From positions 124,001 through 188,000 of the forward strand of contig JAACZU010000005.1 of assembly GCA_009996615.1 (NCBI GenBank): a stretch of 64,000 bases of DNA, in the 5' to 3' direction. This DNA is from Rhodanobacteraceae bacterium (GTDB lineage: Bacteria; Pseudomonadota; Gammaproteobacteria; Xanthomonadales; Rhodanobacteraceae). Positions 18,145-27,625 of this stretch are shown in pieces; positions within the stretch are counted from its first letter, which is position 1, and the number at the start of each line of letters is the position of its first letter. Below the pieces are notes generated by a model, which saw nothing but the letters and a program-made list of their open reading frames with translations, made no database searches and was not told the origin of the DNA. Position numbers and translations under genes: made by a program.

Positions 18145-21100
18145 TCAGTTCGGTGCCAGCGTCAGCCACGGCAGCTCGTCGCGCACGGCGATGTGCAGGC
18201 GCACCAGGCGGGCACTGTCGGCGCGCGCGCTGGACTGCAGCACGGCGCTGCCGAGCGCGAGGCGCAGGTAGCCGTCCTGCTGGCCGGCGGCGGCCGACTG
18301 CCAGGCGAAGTCGAGCGGGCCGGCGGCGAGCTCGACCGCACGCCACTCGCTGCGCGCGCTGCCGCCCTGCACATCACGCGTGGTCAGACGCATGACGTAC
18401 TGGCTGTTGAAGCGCGCCAGCTCGAGCGTGAACGCGGTGCGGCCGTCGGCGGTTTCGCCGCGGGCGACGCCGACCGGCATGCTGCCGAGCGTGCCGAGCA
18501 GCGCGCGGTCGACCACGAGCTGCGCGCTGACGAAGCCGGCCTGGTCGGCGAACCCGTCGAGCGCGCGCGTCACGCCTGCGCTCTCGAAGCCGTCGCGGAA
18601 CACCACGACGACGGTGGCCGGCGTGTCGCTGGCGCTGTTGTTGGCGGGGTTCAGATCGACCACCGGCGCGGCCACGCTCGCGCTGGCCGCGTTGACGATG
18701 CGCTCGTTGGCGTGGCCGGCCTGCACGGTCGCCGAGTAGACGTAGGTCGCCTGCGTGCCGGCCGGCAGCACGGCGACGTCGCTGAGCACGTTGCCGCTGC
18801 CGTTGGCGCAGGTCGCCGCGCCGGTCGGCACGCAGGTCCAGGCGCCGTCGCCGAGCTCGGCCGGCAGCGCGTCGCCGACCGTCGCGGTCGCGGCGTCCGG
18901 GCCGGCGTTGCTGACGGTGATGACATAGTTCAGCGTCTCGCCGACCTGCACGAACTCGCGGCCGTCGGTGATCGTGACGGCGACGTCGGCCTGCGGCACG
19001 GTGCCCATGCCCGATAGCGCGATCGTGCCACTGCCCGGCGTGTTCGCGGTGACGGTGAGGGTCTGGCTGGCCGGACCGGTCGCGCTCGGCGTGAACGCGT
19101 AGCTCAGCGTGCAGTTCGCGCCGGCCGCAAGCGTGATCGGCAGCGTCGTCGTGCAGGTGCCGCCGACGCGCGCGAACGGCGCATTGGCCACGGTCAGCGC
19201 GGTGACGTCGAGCGCGGCGGTGCCGCTGTTGGCGAGCGTCACCGAGGCCGGCGCGCTGGTCGTGCCGAGCACCTGGTTGCCGAACGCGAGGCTGGTCGGC
19301 GTGATCGTCAGGTTGCCCTGTGGCGCGGCCAGCACGTTGGTCGTCACGTTCGCGCTGTTGTTGGCCGGCACCGGATCGGTGGTCGTCGCCGACACGCTGG
19401 CGCTGTTGGTCAGCACGCTGCCGCCGGCGACGCCGCTGTCGACCTTGACCACCAGTGTGAACGCCGCGTTGCCGGTCGGCGCCTCGGCGTGGGTGCAGGT
19501 GACCGTGCCGGTCGCGCCGACGGCCGGCGTGTTGCAGCTCCAGCCGGCCGCGCTGGCCAGCGAGACGAACGTCGTGCCGCTCGGCAGCGTGTCGGTCAGC
19601 GTCGCCGAGGCGGCGTTGCTGGGGCCGGCATTGGCGACGGTCAGCGCATAGGTCAGGTTGGTGCCGGCCGTGACCGGGTTCGGCGTGCCGCCCAGCGTCA
19701 GCGACAGGTCGGCCGAGGCCGCGACCGTGGTCATCGCGATCGCGCTGTTGTTGGCCGGGGTCGGGTCGCTCAGGGCGGACGACACCTTGACGACATTGCC
19801 CAGCACGGTGCCGGCGGCGACCGACGGAGCGACTGCGACGGTCAGCGTGAACGCGGCATTGCCGACCGCGAACGTGGCGGCGTCGCAGGTGATGGTGCCA
19901 CCGGCGCCGACCGCCGGCGTCGTGCAGGTCCAGCCGGCCGCGTTGCTCAGCGACACGAAGCTCATGCCGGGCGGCAGCGTGTCGGTCCAGCTCGCCGCAC
20001 TGGCGGCGACCGGGCCGTTGTTCGACGCGGTGATCGTGTAGGTCAGGTTGGTGCCGGCGGTGACCGGATCGGGCGAGGCGGTGACGGTCACGGCCAGGTC
20101 GGTGCTGTCGAACAGGCCGACCAGCACCGGATCGTGGTCGGACGCGCGGTACGGCGTGCCCGATTCGTACACCACGCGCGGCGGCATCAGGTTGGAGCCG
20201 TCCGGCTTCTCTTCCTGCGCGGCTTCGCCGACATCACGGATCTCGTCGTTGTAGTCGAACAGCGGCACCTCGTCGGCGTTGATGTGCCAGGCGCCGATGC
20301 CGGTGACCTTGCCGGCCAGGCTGGCGCTGGCGAACGCGTAGTCGAGATGGCCGAGCTGGCCGTCGAACAGGTAGGAATACGCGGCCGGGCCGAGCAGGCT
20401 GGTCTCGAGGTCGACGTAGCCGCCGCCGGTCAGCGCGACGACCGGCGGTTCCTTCGCGTAGGCGTTGAAGTCGCCCAGCAGCAGCACGTCGGCATTGCCG
20501 GCGGCCGGGATCACGGTGCCGTTGAGCCAGGTCAGCAGGCGGTTCGCCTGCGCGGTGCGCTTGGACGAATAGCAGCCCTGGCCGTCGTTCTGGTCGAGGT
20601 CCGCGCCGGTCGCGCTGCCGCAGCCCTTCGACTTGAAGTGGTTGGCGACGACGGTGAAGCGCTTGCCGAACGCGACATTCGTCGCGTCGACGACCTCGAA
20701 CGTCTGCGCGGTCGGCGGACGGCTGTGCACGGAATCCATGTCGACCTTCGCCGTGCCGACCGTGCCGAGCACGCCGGTGCGGTAGATCAGCATGACGCGG
20801 ATCGCGTCGCTGCCGAGCGTGCCGCCGGTGTTAACGAACGTGTACGGATGCGTGCCGCCGCAGCGCGCGTTGACCGCGCCGAGCAGGTCGTTGATCGTGT
20901 CGGTCGGCGTGGTGTTCTCCAGCTCCATCAGGCCGGCCACGTCCGGGTTCAGGCTGCACAGCACGAGCGAGGCGCGCTCGCGCTGGCGCGCGAGTTCGGC
21001 CGGATTGTCGGCACCGCGGCAGTCCTGGCCACCGGTCGGCCCGCACGGCCCCGAGCTCGAGCTGGAGGTCGTGTCGATCGTGGTGAAGTAGTTCAGCAGG

Positions 21101-23433
21101 TTCATGCTGACCGCCTTGATCGCGCCACCGACCTGCGGCACCTGCGTCGGGCGCGGGTTCGCGACGGTGAACGTGACCGGCCGCGTCGTGGTCGGGCGGA
21201 TGCGCCAGGCGTCGGTGCCCGACAGGCCGGCAAACGACCAGTGCAGCACGCCGGTCAGGTCGTGCACCTGGTCGCCGCCGCGGAAGAAGTCCACGCCCTG
21301 CGTGCCGACCCCGAAACCGCCGTTCGCATGCGGGTGGTAGGCGTACTGGCTGCCGTCGGTCAGCGTCAGCGGCCAGTTCTGCGTGTTGTTCTCGTCGTCG
21401 AGGATCACCTGCCGGCGCGCGATCGCATCCAGGTGCGCGGCGTAGCCGCTCGCGCTCGGTGTGTTGTCGGCGGTGTACTGGCGCGGGCGCTCGCCCTGCA
21501 CCAGCAGGATCTGGCCGTAGCGGGCCAGCTCGAAGTACTCCGACACGGTCAGCGTGTCGGAGTAGGTCACCAGCATGCCTTCGCGCGCCTCGTAGAACGC
21601 GTCGACGTCGCCGGCGATCGGCAGCGCGACCGGCGTCGGCGTGACCTCATTGAGGTGGTTGCCGGTATCGGTTACGACCACCGCCGCGGCGGTGGTCGCG
21701 TTGATCTGCGTCATGCCGAAGTATTCGGTCACGGTGCCGGTCACGCGCACGCGCTGGCCCTCGGTGACCGCGACCGGGCAGGCCGAACAGAACACGAAGA
21801 TGCCCTCGGAGGTGGCCGGGTCGGCGTCGGCGTCGGTGTCCTCTTCCTGCAGGAAGAAGCCGGACAGCTTGCCGGAGCCCTGGTAGCTGGCGGTGACCAC
21901 GCCCTCGACGGCGACCAGCGCGCCGGCCGCGATCGGCGTCGTGGCGCCGCTGCCCTGCACGTCGTGGATCTTCAGCATGTCGTCGTTGAGGATCATGCCG
22001 GTGCCCTGCCCCTTCACGACGATCGCGCCGTCGACGTTGGTGACGTTGACGAAGAACGTCTCGTCCGGCTCCACCGTGGTGTCGCCGTTCACGAGCACGT
22101 CGAAGGTGTAGCTGCTGGTGCCGGCCGGAATGACCTGGCCGGTCAGCGACTTCGCCGCGTAGTCCGACGGCGCGGTCGCGCTGCTGTCGGCCGTGGCGAT
22201 GTCGAAGCTGACGCCACCCGGCGGCGCCGGCACGTCGAGGCTGACGGTGAACGTGAACGCGGTGGTGCCGCTGTTGCCTTCGCTCTGCGCGACGTCGGCG
22301 ATCGACAGCTTCGGCGCGGCGTCGTCGTTGACGATCGTCCCGGTGCCCTGCGCCCGGACCACGCGCGCACCGTTGACGTTGGCGACGTTGACGAGGAACG
22401 TCTCGTCCGGCTCCGGCAGCGTGTCGCCGTTGACCAGCACGGTGAACGTGTAGCTGCTGCTGCCGGCAGGAATCGTCTGCCCGGTCAGCGACTTGGCCGC
22501 GTAGTCGGATGGCGCGGTCGCGCTGCCGTCGGCGGTAGCGATGTCGAACTGCACGCCGCCAGCCGGCGCCGGCGCATCCAGATTGACCGTGAACGTGAAC
22601 GCCGTCGTGCCGCTGTTGCCTTCCTCGTGCGACACGTCGTCGATGCTGAGACCCGGCAGCGCGGCATCGGTGTGCGGGGTGACCGAGAAGTCGTCGATCG
22701 ACAGGCCGTGGTCCGTGCCCGGGTGGTCGGGGTCCGACCAGCGCAGCATCACTTCGGCGCCGACTGGAATGTCGAGCCCGGTAATGGTGAATGTCTTGAC
22801 CGTGCGATTCGCAGCCAGGTTGCCGTTCAACGGACCCGCGGTGCCGCCGGTAATCGGGCTGGTGAAGTCCAGCGCCGTGACCGACACGCCGCTGGCCTGG
22901 AACTCGGCCAGCGCGCCGGTAACGGCAGGGGTGCCGACGAGGTACGAGAACGCGATGGTCTGCGCGGCCGCGGCGCCGTTGCGCCACTGCTCGCCGGTGT
23001 AGGCGACGTCGAGAGAGTTGATCGGCGAGCCGGTGTTGTTCTGCAGGCGCACGCCCCAGAAGAAGCTGCCGGCGGCCGCGTTGCCGGAGCCGAGCGAACC
23101 GATCGCGCGGTCGCTGTTGCCGCTTGCGCCGTAGCTGTACAGGTTGCCGCCCGTACCGGCGCCGGTATCGGCCACGATCGTGGTGCCGCTGCCGGTGCGC
23201 ACCGCATACCAGCCCGCGATCGTGCTGTTGTCGCTCCACGTCGCCGAACCGCTCGACGGCAGCGTGTCGAAGTTCTGCGTATACGACACATCGAGCGCGG
23301 TCAGCGAGACCTGCGCCATCGCCGGCATCGCGGCGGATGCGAGCAACGCGACGAGGGCGGCGCGGCCGAGCACGGCGCTGCCACGACGAGCGGCCCGCAC
23401 GAACGGCGAGCCCACGAAATGGAACGAAATCAC
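18145..23433 (-). CDS. Secreted multi-domain ExeM/NucH-type nuclease
   Basis: A 1,762-residue exported protein, probably an extracellular or surface DNase. In order: signal peptide (1-40, LVALLASAAMPAMAQ); an N-terminal beta region (41-258); two near-identical Calx-beta repeats (about 261-372 and 375-485); an OB-fold ExeM region (about 486-600); an endonuclease/exonuclease/phosphatase domain (about 771-1107) with Glu838 (LMELEN), His932 (VANHFKSKG), GDFN at 987-990 and SDHDP at 1098-1102; two DUF11-type repeats (about 1110-1365); an anchor-D/ASPM-like repeat (about 1373-1475); a third DUF11 repeat (about 1482-1600); the motif FRDGFE (1612-1617) and a final region of about 145 residues. The start is a GTG at 23433 with AGGGGA upstream; an upstream ATG would bury the signal peptide. 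Confidence 0.9.
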   Translation of the reverse strand: MISFHFVGSPFVRAARRGSAVLGRAALVALLASAAMPAMAQVSLTALDVSYTQNFDTLPSSGSATWSDNSTIAGWYAVRTGSGTTIVADTGAGTGGNLYSYGASGNSDRAIGSLGSGNAAAGSFFWGVRLQNNTGSPINSLDVAYTGEQWRNGAAAAQTIAFSYLVGTPAVTGALAEFQASGVSVTALDFTSPITGGTAGPLNGNLAANRTVKTFTITGLDIPVGAEVMLRWSDPDHPGTDHGLSIDDFSVTPHTDAALPGLSIDDVSHEEGNSGTTAFTFTVNLDAPAPAGGVQFDIATADGSATAPSDYAAKSLTGQTIPAGSSSYTFTVLVNGDTLPEPDETFLVNVANVNGARVVRAQGTGTIVNDDAAPKLSIADVAQSEGNSGTTAFTFTVSLDVPAPPGGVSFDIATADSSATAPSDYAAKSLTGQVIPAGTSSYTFDVLVNGDTTVEPDETFFVNVTNVDGAIVVKGQGTGMILNDDMLKIHDVQGSGATTPIAAGALVAVEGVVTASYQGSGKLSGFFLQEEDTDADADPATSEGIFVFCSACPVAVTEGQRVRVTGTVTEYFGMTQINATTAAAVVVTDTGNHLNEVTPTPVALPIAGDVDAFYEAREGMLVTYSDTLTVSEYFELARYGQILLVQGERPRQYTADNTPSASGYAAHLDAIARRQVILDDENNTQNWPLTLTDGSQYAYHPHANGGFGVGTQGVDFFRGGDQVHDLTGVLHWSFAGLSGTDAWRIRPTTTRPVTFTVANPRPTQVPQVGGAIKAVSMNLLNYFTTIDTTSSSSSGPCGPTGGQDCRGADNPAELARQRERASLVLCSLNPDVAGLMELENTTPTDTINDLLGAVNARCGGTHPYTFVNTGGTLGSDAIRVMLIYRTGVLGTVGTAKVDMDSVHSRPPTAQTFEVVDATNVAFGKRFTVVANHFKSKGCGSATGADLDQNDGQGCYSSKRTAQANRLLTWLNGTVIPAAGNADVLLLGDFNAYAKEPPVVALTGGGYVDLETSLLGPAAYSYLFDGQLGHLDYAFASASLAGKVTGIGAWHINADEVPLFDYNDEIRDVGEAAQEEKPDGSNLMPPRVVYESGTPYRASDHDPVLVGLFDSTDLAVTVTASPDPVTAGTNLTYTITASNNGPVAASAASWTDTLPPGMSFVSLSNAAGWTCTTPAVGAGGTITCDAATFAVGNAAFTLTVAVAPSVAAGTVLGNVVKVSSALSDPTPANNSAIAMTTVAASADLSLTLGGTPNPVTAGTNLTYALTVANAGPSNAASATLTDTLPSGTTFVSLASAAGWSCNTPAVGATGTVTCTHAEAPTGNAAFTLVVKVDSGVAGGSVLTNSASVSATTTDPVPANNSANVTTNVLAAPQGNLTITPTSLAFGNQVLGTTSAPASVTLANSGTAALDVTALTVANAPFARVGGTCTTTLPITLAAGANCTLSYAFTPSATGPASQTLTVTANTPGSGTIALSGMGTVPQADVAVTITDGREFVQVGETLNYVITVSNAGPDAATATVGDALPAELGDGAWTCVPTGAATCANGSGNVLSDVAVLPAGTQATYVYSATVQAGHANERIVNAASASVAAPVVDLNPANNSASDTPATVVVVFRDGFESAGVTRALDGFADQAGFVSAQLVVDRALLGTLGSMPVGVARGETADGRTAFTLELARFNSQYVMRLTTRDVQGGSARSEWRAVELAAGPLDFAWQSAAAGQQDGYLRLALGSAVLQSSARADSARLVRLHIAVRDELPWLTLAPN

Positions 23434-23603
23434 GAGTTTTCCCCTGGGATGCTGGCGACGGAATTGGCGCAGCGCGCGCAGTCTACAACGGAGTCGACCC
23501 GCCGCCGCACTGCTGCAACGCACCAGCCTCCAGCATGCCGGGCCGATGCGACAACGCCGTGACACGGCCGGCGTCGCGGCAAGACCCGTGCGTCCCGCCT
23601 TCG

Positions 23604-23652
23604 CAGGCCGGGTAGGACGCGCCGCGGCGCGGCTGCGTCCCACCCTGCCCGA
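23604..23652. repeat. GGGTGGGAC-family repeat fragment
   Basis: GCCGGGTAGGACGCGCC...GGCTGCGTCCCACCCTGCCC matches the ends of the palindromic element at 43.04 kb. It lies in the gap between the nuclease and the sortilin-like gene. Confidence 0.5.
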
Positions 23653-23670
23653 TGCACTTACACGACCTCG

Positions 23671-26600
23671 TCAGTCACGCTCCCACGGCGCGCGCATGGC
23701 CTCGCCCTGCCCGCCCGCGCCACCACCGGCATCGGCCGGGGCGCCGGCCGGCACCACGATCGCAGGCAGCTGGCGCGCGCCGAGGCTGGCGTTGGCCTTG
23801 GCCAAGTCGCCGGCCTGCAGGTCGGCGAACTGCTTGTCGACGTCGCCGAGCTCGCGCTGGAGCGTATCGATGCGCGCGAGCTGGTAGTCGGTCGGGCGGC
23901 CCTCGTAGAACATGATCGAGCCGTACAGCGTGTCCATGTGCTCGCGCAGGCGCTCCTCGCCGGTGATCGCGCCGCCCTCCTTGGTTGCGACGATCTGCTT
24001 GCGGATGTCGTCGGCCTTGCCCGACAGCGCGGCGAGCTGCGCGCGCAGCGCGTCCTTCGCCGGCAGCTTGGCGGCCGTGGCATCGGCCTGGCTGCGCACG
24101 GCGTTGATCTTGTGCACGAGGTCGCTCATCTCGCCGAACAGCTCGCGCACGTGCATCGCGGCGTCGAACTGCGCCTTGCGGTCGGCCACCGTGTAGGTCA
24201 CGCGGCGGTCGAGGCCGACGTCGACCTTCGTCTCGTACACGTCCTTGCCCTTGGTCAGGCGGACGGTGTAGGTGCCGGGCGGCACGCGCGGGCCCTGGGT
24301 CGAGTTGAACGCGACCTGCGCGGCCGGCGGCACGCGCGGCGGCTTCATGCGCATCGACCACGTCACGCGGTTGATGCCGCGGCGCACGCTGGCCGGGATC
24401 GTGTCGATCAGCGCGCCCTTGTCGTCGAGCACCTCGATCTTGAGCTTGCCGAACAGGTGGCGGCTCTTCTGGTAGTAGGTGATCTCGGCGCCGTTGGGCG
24501 GATTCGGGCCGCTGAAGCTCGCATCGCCCTCGGACCAGCCACCGAACGCGTTGATGCGCTGCTGCACCGGCCGCGTCGACAGGAATGCGGCCTCGCTTTC
24601 CAGCGTGTTCGCGTCGAGCGCGCGCAGCGGCGTCAGGTCGTCGACGATCCAGATGCCGCGGCCATGGGTGGCCAGCGCGAGCGAGGCGTCACGGTGCTGG
24701 AACGCTATGTCGCGCACCGCCACCGCCGGCAGGTCACCGCCCTTGAACGACGCCCAGGTGCGGCCGCCGTCGGGCGAGATCCACAGGCCGAACTCGGTGC
24801 CGGCGTAGAGCAGGCCGGCCTTGAGCGGATCCTCGCGGATCACGTGCACGTAGCCGCGCAGGCCCTTGCTGTCCTTCGGCGTGACCAGCGCGGTCCAGCT
24901 CTTGCCGTAGTCGCGCGTGACGTAGAGGTACGGCGCCATGTCGCCGAAGGTGTGACGGTCGAACGCGACGAACGCGGTGCCGGCATCGAAACTGCCGGCC
25001 TGCACCCACGACACCCAGGCATGCTCGGGCACGCCGCGCACGTTCCTGATGACGTTGGTCCAGCTGCCGCCGCCGTCGCGCGTGAGCTGCAGGTTGCCGT
25101 CGTCGGTGCCGACCCAGATCGTGCCGGCCGCCTTGGGCGATTCGCTGATCGAGTAGATCGTCGTGTGCATCTCGGCGGCGGAGTTGTCGACCGTGATGCC
25201 GCCGGACTCCTCCTGCTTCTGCTTGGCCGGATCGTTCGTGGTCAGGTCGGGCGAGATGCGGTCCCAGCTCTGGCCGTGGTCGCGCGAACGGAACAGGAAC
25301 TGCGAACCGATGTAGAGCGTGCCCTTCTCATGCGGGCTCAGCGCGATCGGCGTGTTCCAGTTGAAGCGCAGCTTCTCGTTGTAGCCGGCGGTCGGCTGGA
25401 TGCTGCGGATCTCGTGCGTGTGGCGGTTGATGCGGCCGATCGTGCCGCCCTGGTATTCGGCGTAGATGTAGTCCGGATCGGCCGGGTCTTCGAACATCCA
25501 GAAACCGTCGCCGCCGTACATGTTCTCCCAGCGCTGGTTCGTGACGCCGCCAGGATAGGCGCTGTCGCCGACCCAGGAGCTGTTGTCCTGCAGGCCGCCG
25601 TAGACGTGGAACGGATCGGAGTTGTCCAGGCTCACGTGGTAGAACTGCGACACCGGCAGGTTGTTCTGCTTCCACCACTTGTTGCCGCCGTCGTAGGACT
25701 GCCACAGGCCGCCGTCGTCGCCGGTGATCACGTGCTGGGTGTCGGTCGGATCGATCCAGATGTCGTGGTGGTCGCCGTGCGTGCCGCCGCTGACGTTGGC
25801 GAAGCTCTTGCCGCCGTCCAGGCTCTGGATCAGCGAGAGGTCCGGCTTGAACACGCGGTCCGGATTCTTCGGGTCGACCACGAGGTTGGCGAAGTAGAAC
25901 GGCCGCCAGACCATCATCTGGCTCTTGTCGCGCGGGCTCCAGGTCTTGCCGCCGTCGTCGGAGCGGTACAGCGCCGATGCGGTCGACTCGACGAACGCGT
26001 AGACGATGTTCGGCGCCGACGGCGCGACCGCGACCGCGATGCGGCCGAACGGCTTCTTCGGAAAGCCCTGGTTGGCCGCTTCGGTGATCTCGCTCCACGA
26101 GCGGCCGCCGTCGGCCGAGCGGAACAGGCCGCTGCCGGATGGCTTGTCCGGCCCCTCGCCGCCGGAGCGGAACGTCCAGCCCTTGCGGCGGAAGTCCCAC
26201 AGGCCGGCGAACAGCACGCCGGGGTTCTGCGGATCGAGGCTGATCGAGGCGCAGCCGGTGGAGAGGTTGGCGCCCTTCAGCACCAGGTTCCAGCTCTTGC
26301 CGCCGTCGCTCGTCTTGTACAGGCCACGGTCGGCCGAGTCGCTCCACAGCTTGCCCGGCACGCAGGCGTAGACCGTGTTGCCGTCGCGCGGGTCGACGAG
26401 GATCTTCGCGATGCGCTCGGAGTTCGGCAGGCCCATGTTCGTCCAGGTCTCGCCGCCGTCGGTCGACTTGTAGATGCCGTCGCCGACCGACACCGAGTTG
26501 CGCGTCCACGACTCGCCGGTGCCGACCCAGATCGTCTCGTGCTGCGACGGGTCGATCGCGATCGCGCCGATCGACTGCGCGCTTTGCTTGTCGAACACCG

Positions 26601-26868
26601 GTTTGAACGTGGTGCCGCCGTCGGTCGACTTCCACACGCCGCCGGAGGCGGCGCCGACGAACAGCGTGGTCTTGCCGTCCTTGCCCGGCACCGCGGCGAG
26701 CGCGGCGATGCGGCCGCTCATCGCGGCCGAGCCGATGTTGCGCGCGCCGAGGCCGGAGATCGCGCCGGCGTCGAAGCGCGGCGTCGGCGTGCCGGCCGCG
26801 TTGGCGAGGCCGGCCAGCGAGAGTGTGGCCAGCGCCAGCAGCGAGGTGTTGCGTACGGATGCGGTCAT
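23671..26868 (-). CDS. Secreted sortilin/BNR-repeat beta-propeller protein
   Basis: A 1,065-residue exported protein with a signal peptide (MTASVRNTSLLALATLSLAG, cleaved near LANA|AG). Residues about 40-760 are built of repeated BNR/Asp-box blades (GGVWKSTDGGTTF, GIYKSTDGGETW, GLYKTSDGGKSW, ALYRSDDGGKTW, LTRDGGGSW, LWISPDGGRTW), as in VPS10/sortilin propellers and BNR glycosyl hydrolases. The C-terminal third (about 800-1040) is a beta-sandwich plus a helical region. Such proteins are often annotated as glycosyl hydrolases, but no catalytic set is evident. The start at 26868 follows AAGGGGG. It is 10 bp after the LolA-like gene, so the two are co-transcribed. Confidence 0.86.
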   Translation of the reverse strand: MTASVRNTSLLALATLSLAGLANAAGTPTPRFDAGAISGLGARNIGSAAMSGRIAALAAVPGKDGKTTLFVGAASGGVWKSTDGGTTFKPVFDKQSAQSIGAIAIDPSQHETIWVGTGESWTRNSVSVGDGIYKSTDGGETWTNMGLPNSERIAKILVDPRDGNTVYACVPGKLWSDSADRGLYKTSDGGKSWNLVLKGANLSTGCASISLDPQNPGVLFAGLWDFRRKGWTFRSGGEGPDKPSGSGLFRSADGGRSWSEITEAANQGFPKKPFGRIAVAVAPSAPNIVYAFVESTASALYRSDDGGKTWSPRDKSQMMVWRPFYFANLVVDPKNPDRVFKPDLSLIQSLDGGKSFANVSGGTHGDHHDIWIDPTDTQHVITGDDGGLWQSYDGGNKWWKQNNLPVSQFYHVSLDNSDPFHVYGGLQDNSSWVGDSAYPGGVTNQRWENMYGGDGFWMFEDPADPDYIYAEYQGGTIGRINRHTHEIRSIQPTAGYNEKLRFNWNTPIALSPHEKGTLYIGSQFLFRSRDHGQSWDRISPDLTTNDPAKQKQEESGGITVDNSAAEMHTTIYSISESPKAAGTIWVGTDDGNLQLTRDGGGSWTNVIRNVRGVPEHAWVSWVQAGSFDAGTAFVAFDRHTFGDMAPYLYVTRDYGKSWTALVTPKDSKGLRGYVHVIREDPLKAGLLYAGTEFGLWISPDGGRTWASFKGGDLPAVAVRDIAFQHRDASLALATHGRGIWIVDDLTPLRALDANTLESEAAFLSTRPVQQRINAFGGWSEGDASFSGPNPPNGAEITYYQKSRHLFGKLKIEVLDDKGALIDTIPASVRRGINRVTWSMRMKPPRVPPAAQVAFNSTQGPRVPPGTYTVRLTKGKDVYETKVDVGLDRRVTYTVADRKAQFDAAMHVRELFGEMSDLVHKINAVRSQADATAAKLPAKDALRAQLAALSGKADDIRKQIVATKEGGAITGEERLREHMDTLYGSIMFYEGRPTDYQLARIDTLQRELGDVDKQFADLQAGDLAKANASLGARQLPAIVVPAGAPADAGGGAGGQGEAMRAPWERD

Positions 26869-26878
26869 GTCGTCCCCC

Positions 26879-27625
26879 TTACTTGCCGGCGCCGGCATGC
26901 GCTGCCGGGAACGCGAACAGGCTGTCGTCGATCGGCACGTTGGCCTCGGCGCGTTCGATCGTGGTCTGCGATTGCTGGCCGCCCGCCCGGCTCTGGGTGG
27001 CGATCGAGAACGGGAAGTACACGCCGGCGACCTGCTCGTAGTCGCCGTAGTCGGTCGTGCTCTCGACCCGCGTGCCGCGCACGAGGCGCTGCGCAACCAT
27101 TCGGATTTCGAGGAAGTGGTCCGGGTCGAGGTAGACGTACTCGATGTCGCCGTTCTTCAGCGTCACCTTGAGCTTGTACGCGTCGGTGCCGTCGACGTCT
27201 TCGGTGCCGAGGTACTCGAGCGTGGCGCCGCGCTCGCGCGCGCCGATCAGCGAGCCGGCGATCGGCGCGGCATCGGCGAGCTCGCGCGCGTCGTCGGCGC
27301 TCATCCGCTCGGGATCCTTGCGCCCTTCGAACGGCGAGATCTGCCAGGCCTCGTGGCCGTCCCACGCCTGCACCAGCGTCAGGCCCTGCAGGCTCGCCTC
27401 CATGCGCAGCGAGTCGGGCGCCCTCTGGTACTGCGTCAGGCCCAGCTCGAACTGGCCGCCGAAGCGCAGCTTGCCCTCGGCTTTCAGCGTCCTGATCGCC
27501 TCGACCTTCGCCAGGCCACCGCGCGCCTCGGCGTTCCTGGCGACCAGCTCATCCACCGTCATCGCCTGTGCGCCCGCGCATGACAGCACGAGGACGACGG
27601 CGGCCCACTTCGGTCGAACACGCAT
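26879..27625 (-). CDS. Outer-membrane lipoprotein-sorting (LolA-like) protein
   Basis: A 248-residue exported protein with signal peptide MRVRPKWAAVVLVLSCAGAQA. It then has the LolA/LolB-fold pattern: VDELVARNAEARGGLAKVEAIRTLKAEGKLRFGG, LRMEASLQGLTLVQAWDGHEAWQISPFEG and a C-terminal beta part (EYVYLDPDHFLEIRMVAQ, YFPFSIATQSRAG). It resembles the outer-membrane lipoprotein-sorting-protein family more than true LolA, and may carry lipids or act as a chaperone for the propeller protein encoded next. The start at 27625 has a GGGAGA site; the open frame upstream overlaps the acyltransferase. Confidence 0.75.
   Translation of the reverse strand: MRVRPKWAAVVLVLSCAGAQAMTVDELVARNAEARGGLAKVEAIRTLKAEGKLRFGGQFELGLTQYQRAPDSLRMEASLQGLTLVQAWDGHEAWQISPFEGRKDPERMSADDARELADAAPIAGSLIGARERGATLEYLGTEDVDGTDAYKLKVTLKNGDIEYVYLDPDHFLEIRMVAQRLVRGTRVESTTDYGDYEQVAGVYFPFSIATQSRAGGQQSQTTIERAEANVPIDDSLFAFPAAHAGAGK

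Noticed and set aside
19489-23562. 1,357-codon plus-strand frame opposite the nuclease gene
   Set aside because: Antisense shadow with Arg/Gly/Ala/Val bias and no signal peptide or domain; the minus-strand protein has clear domains.
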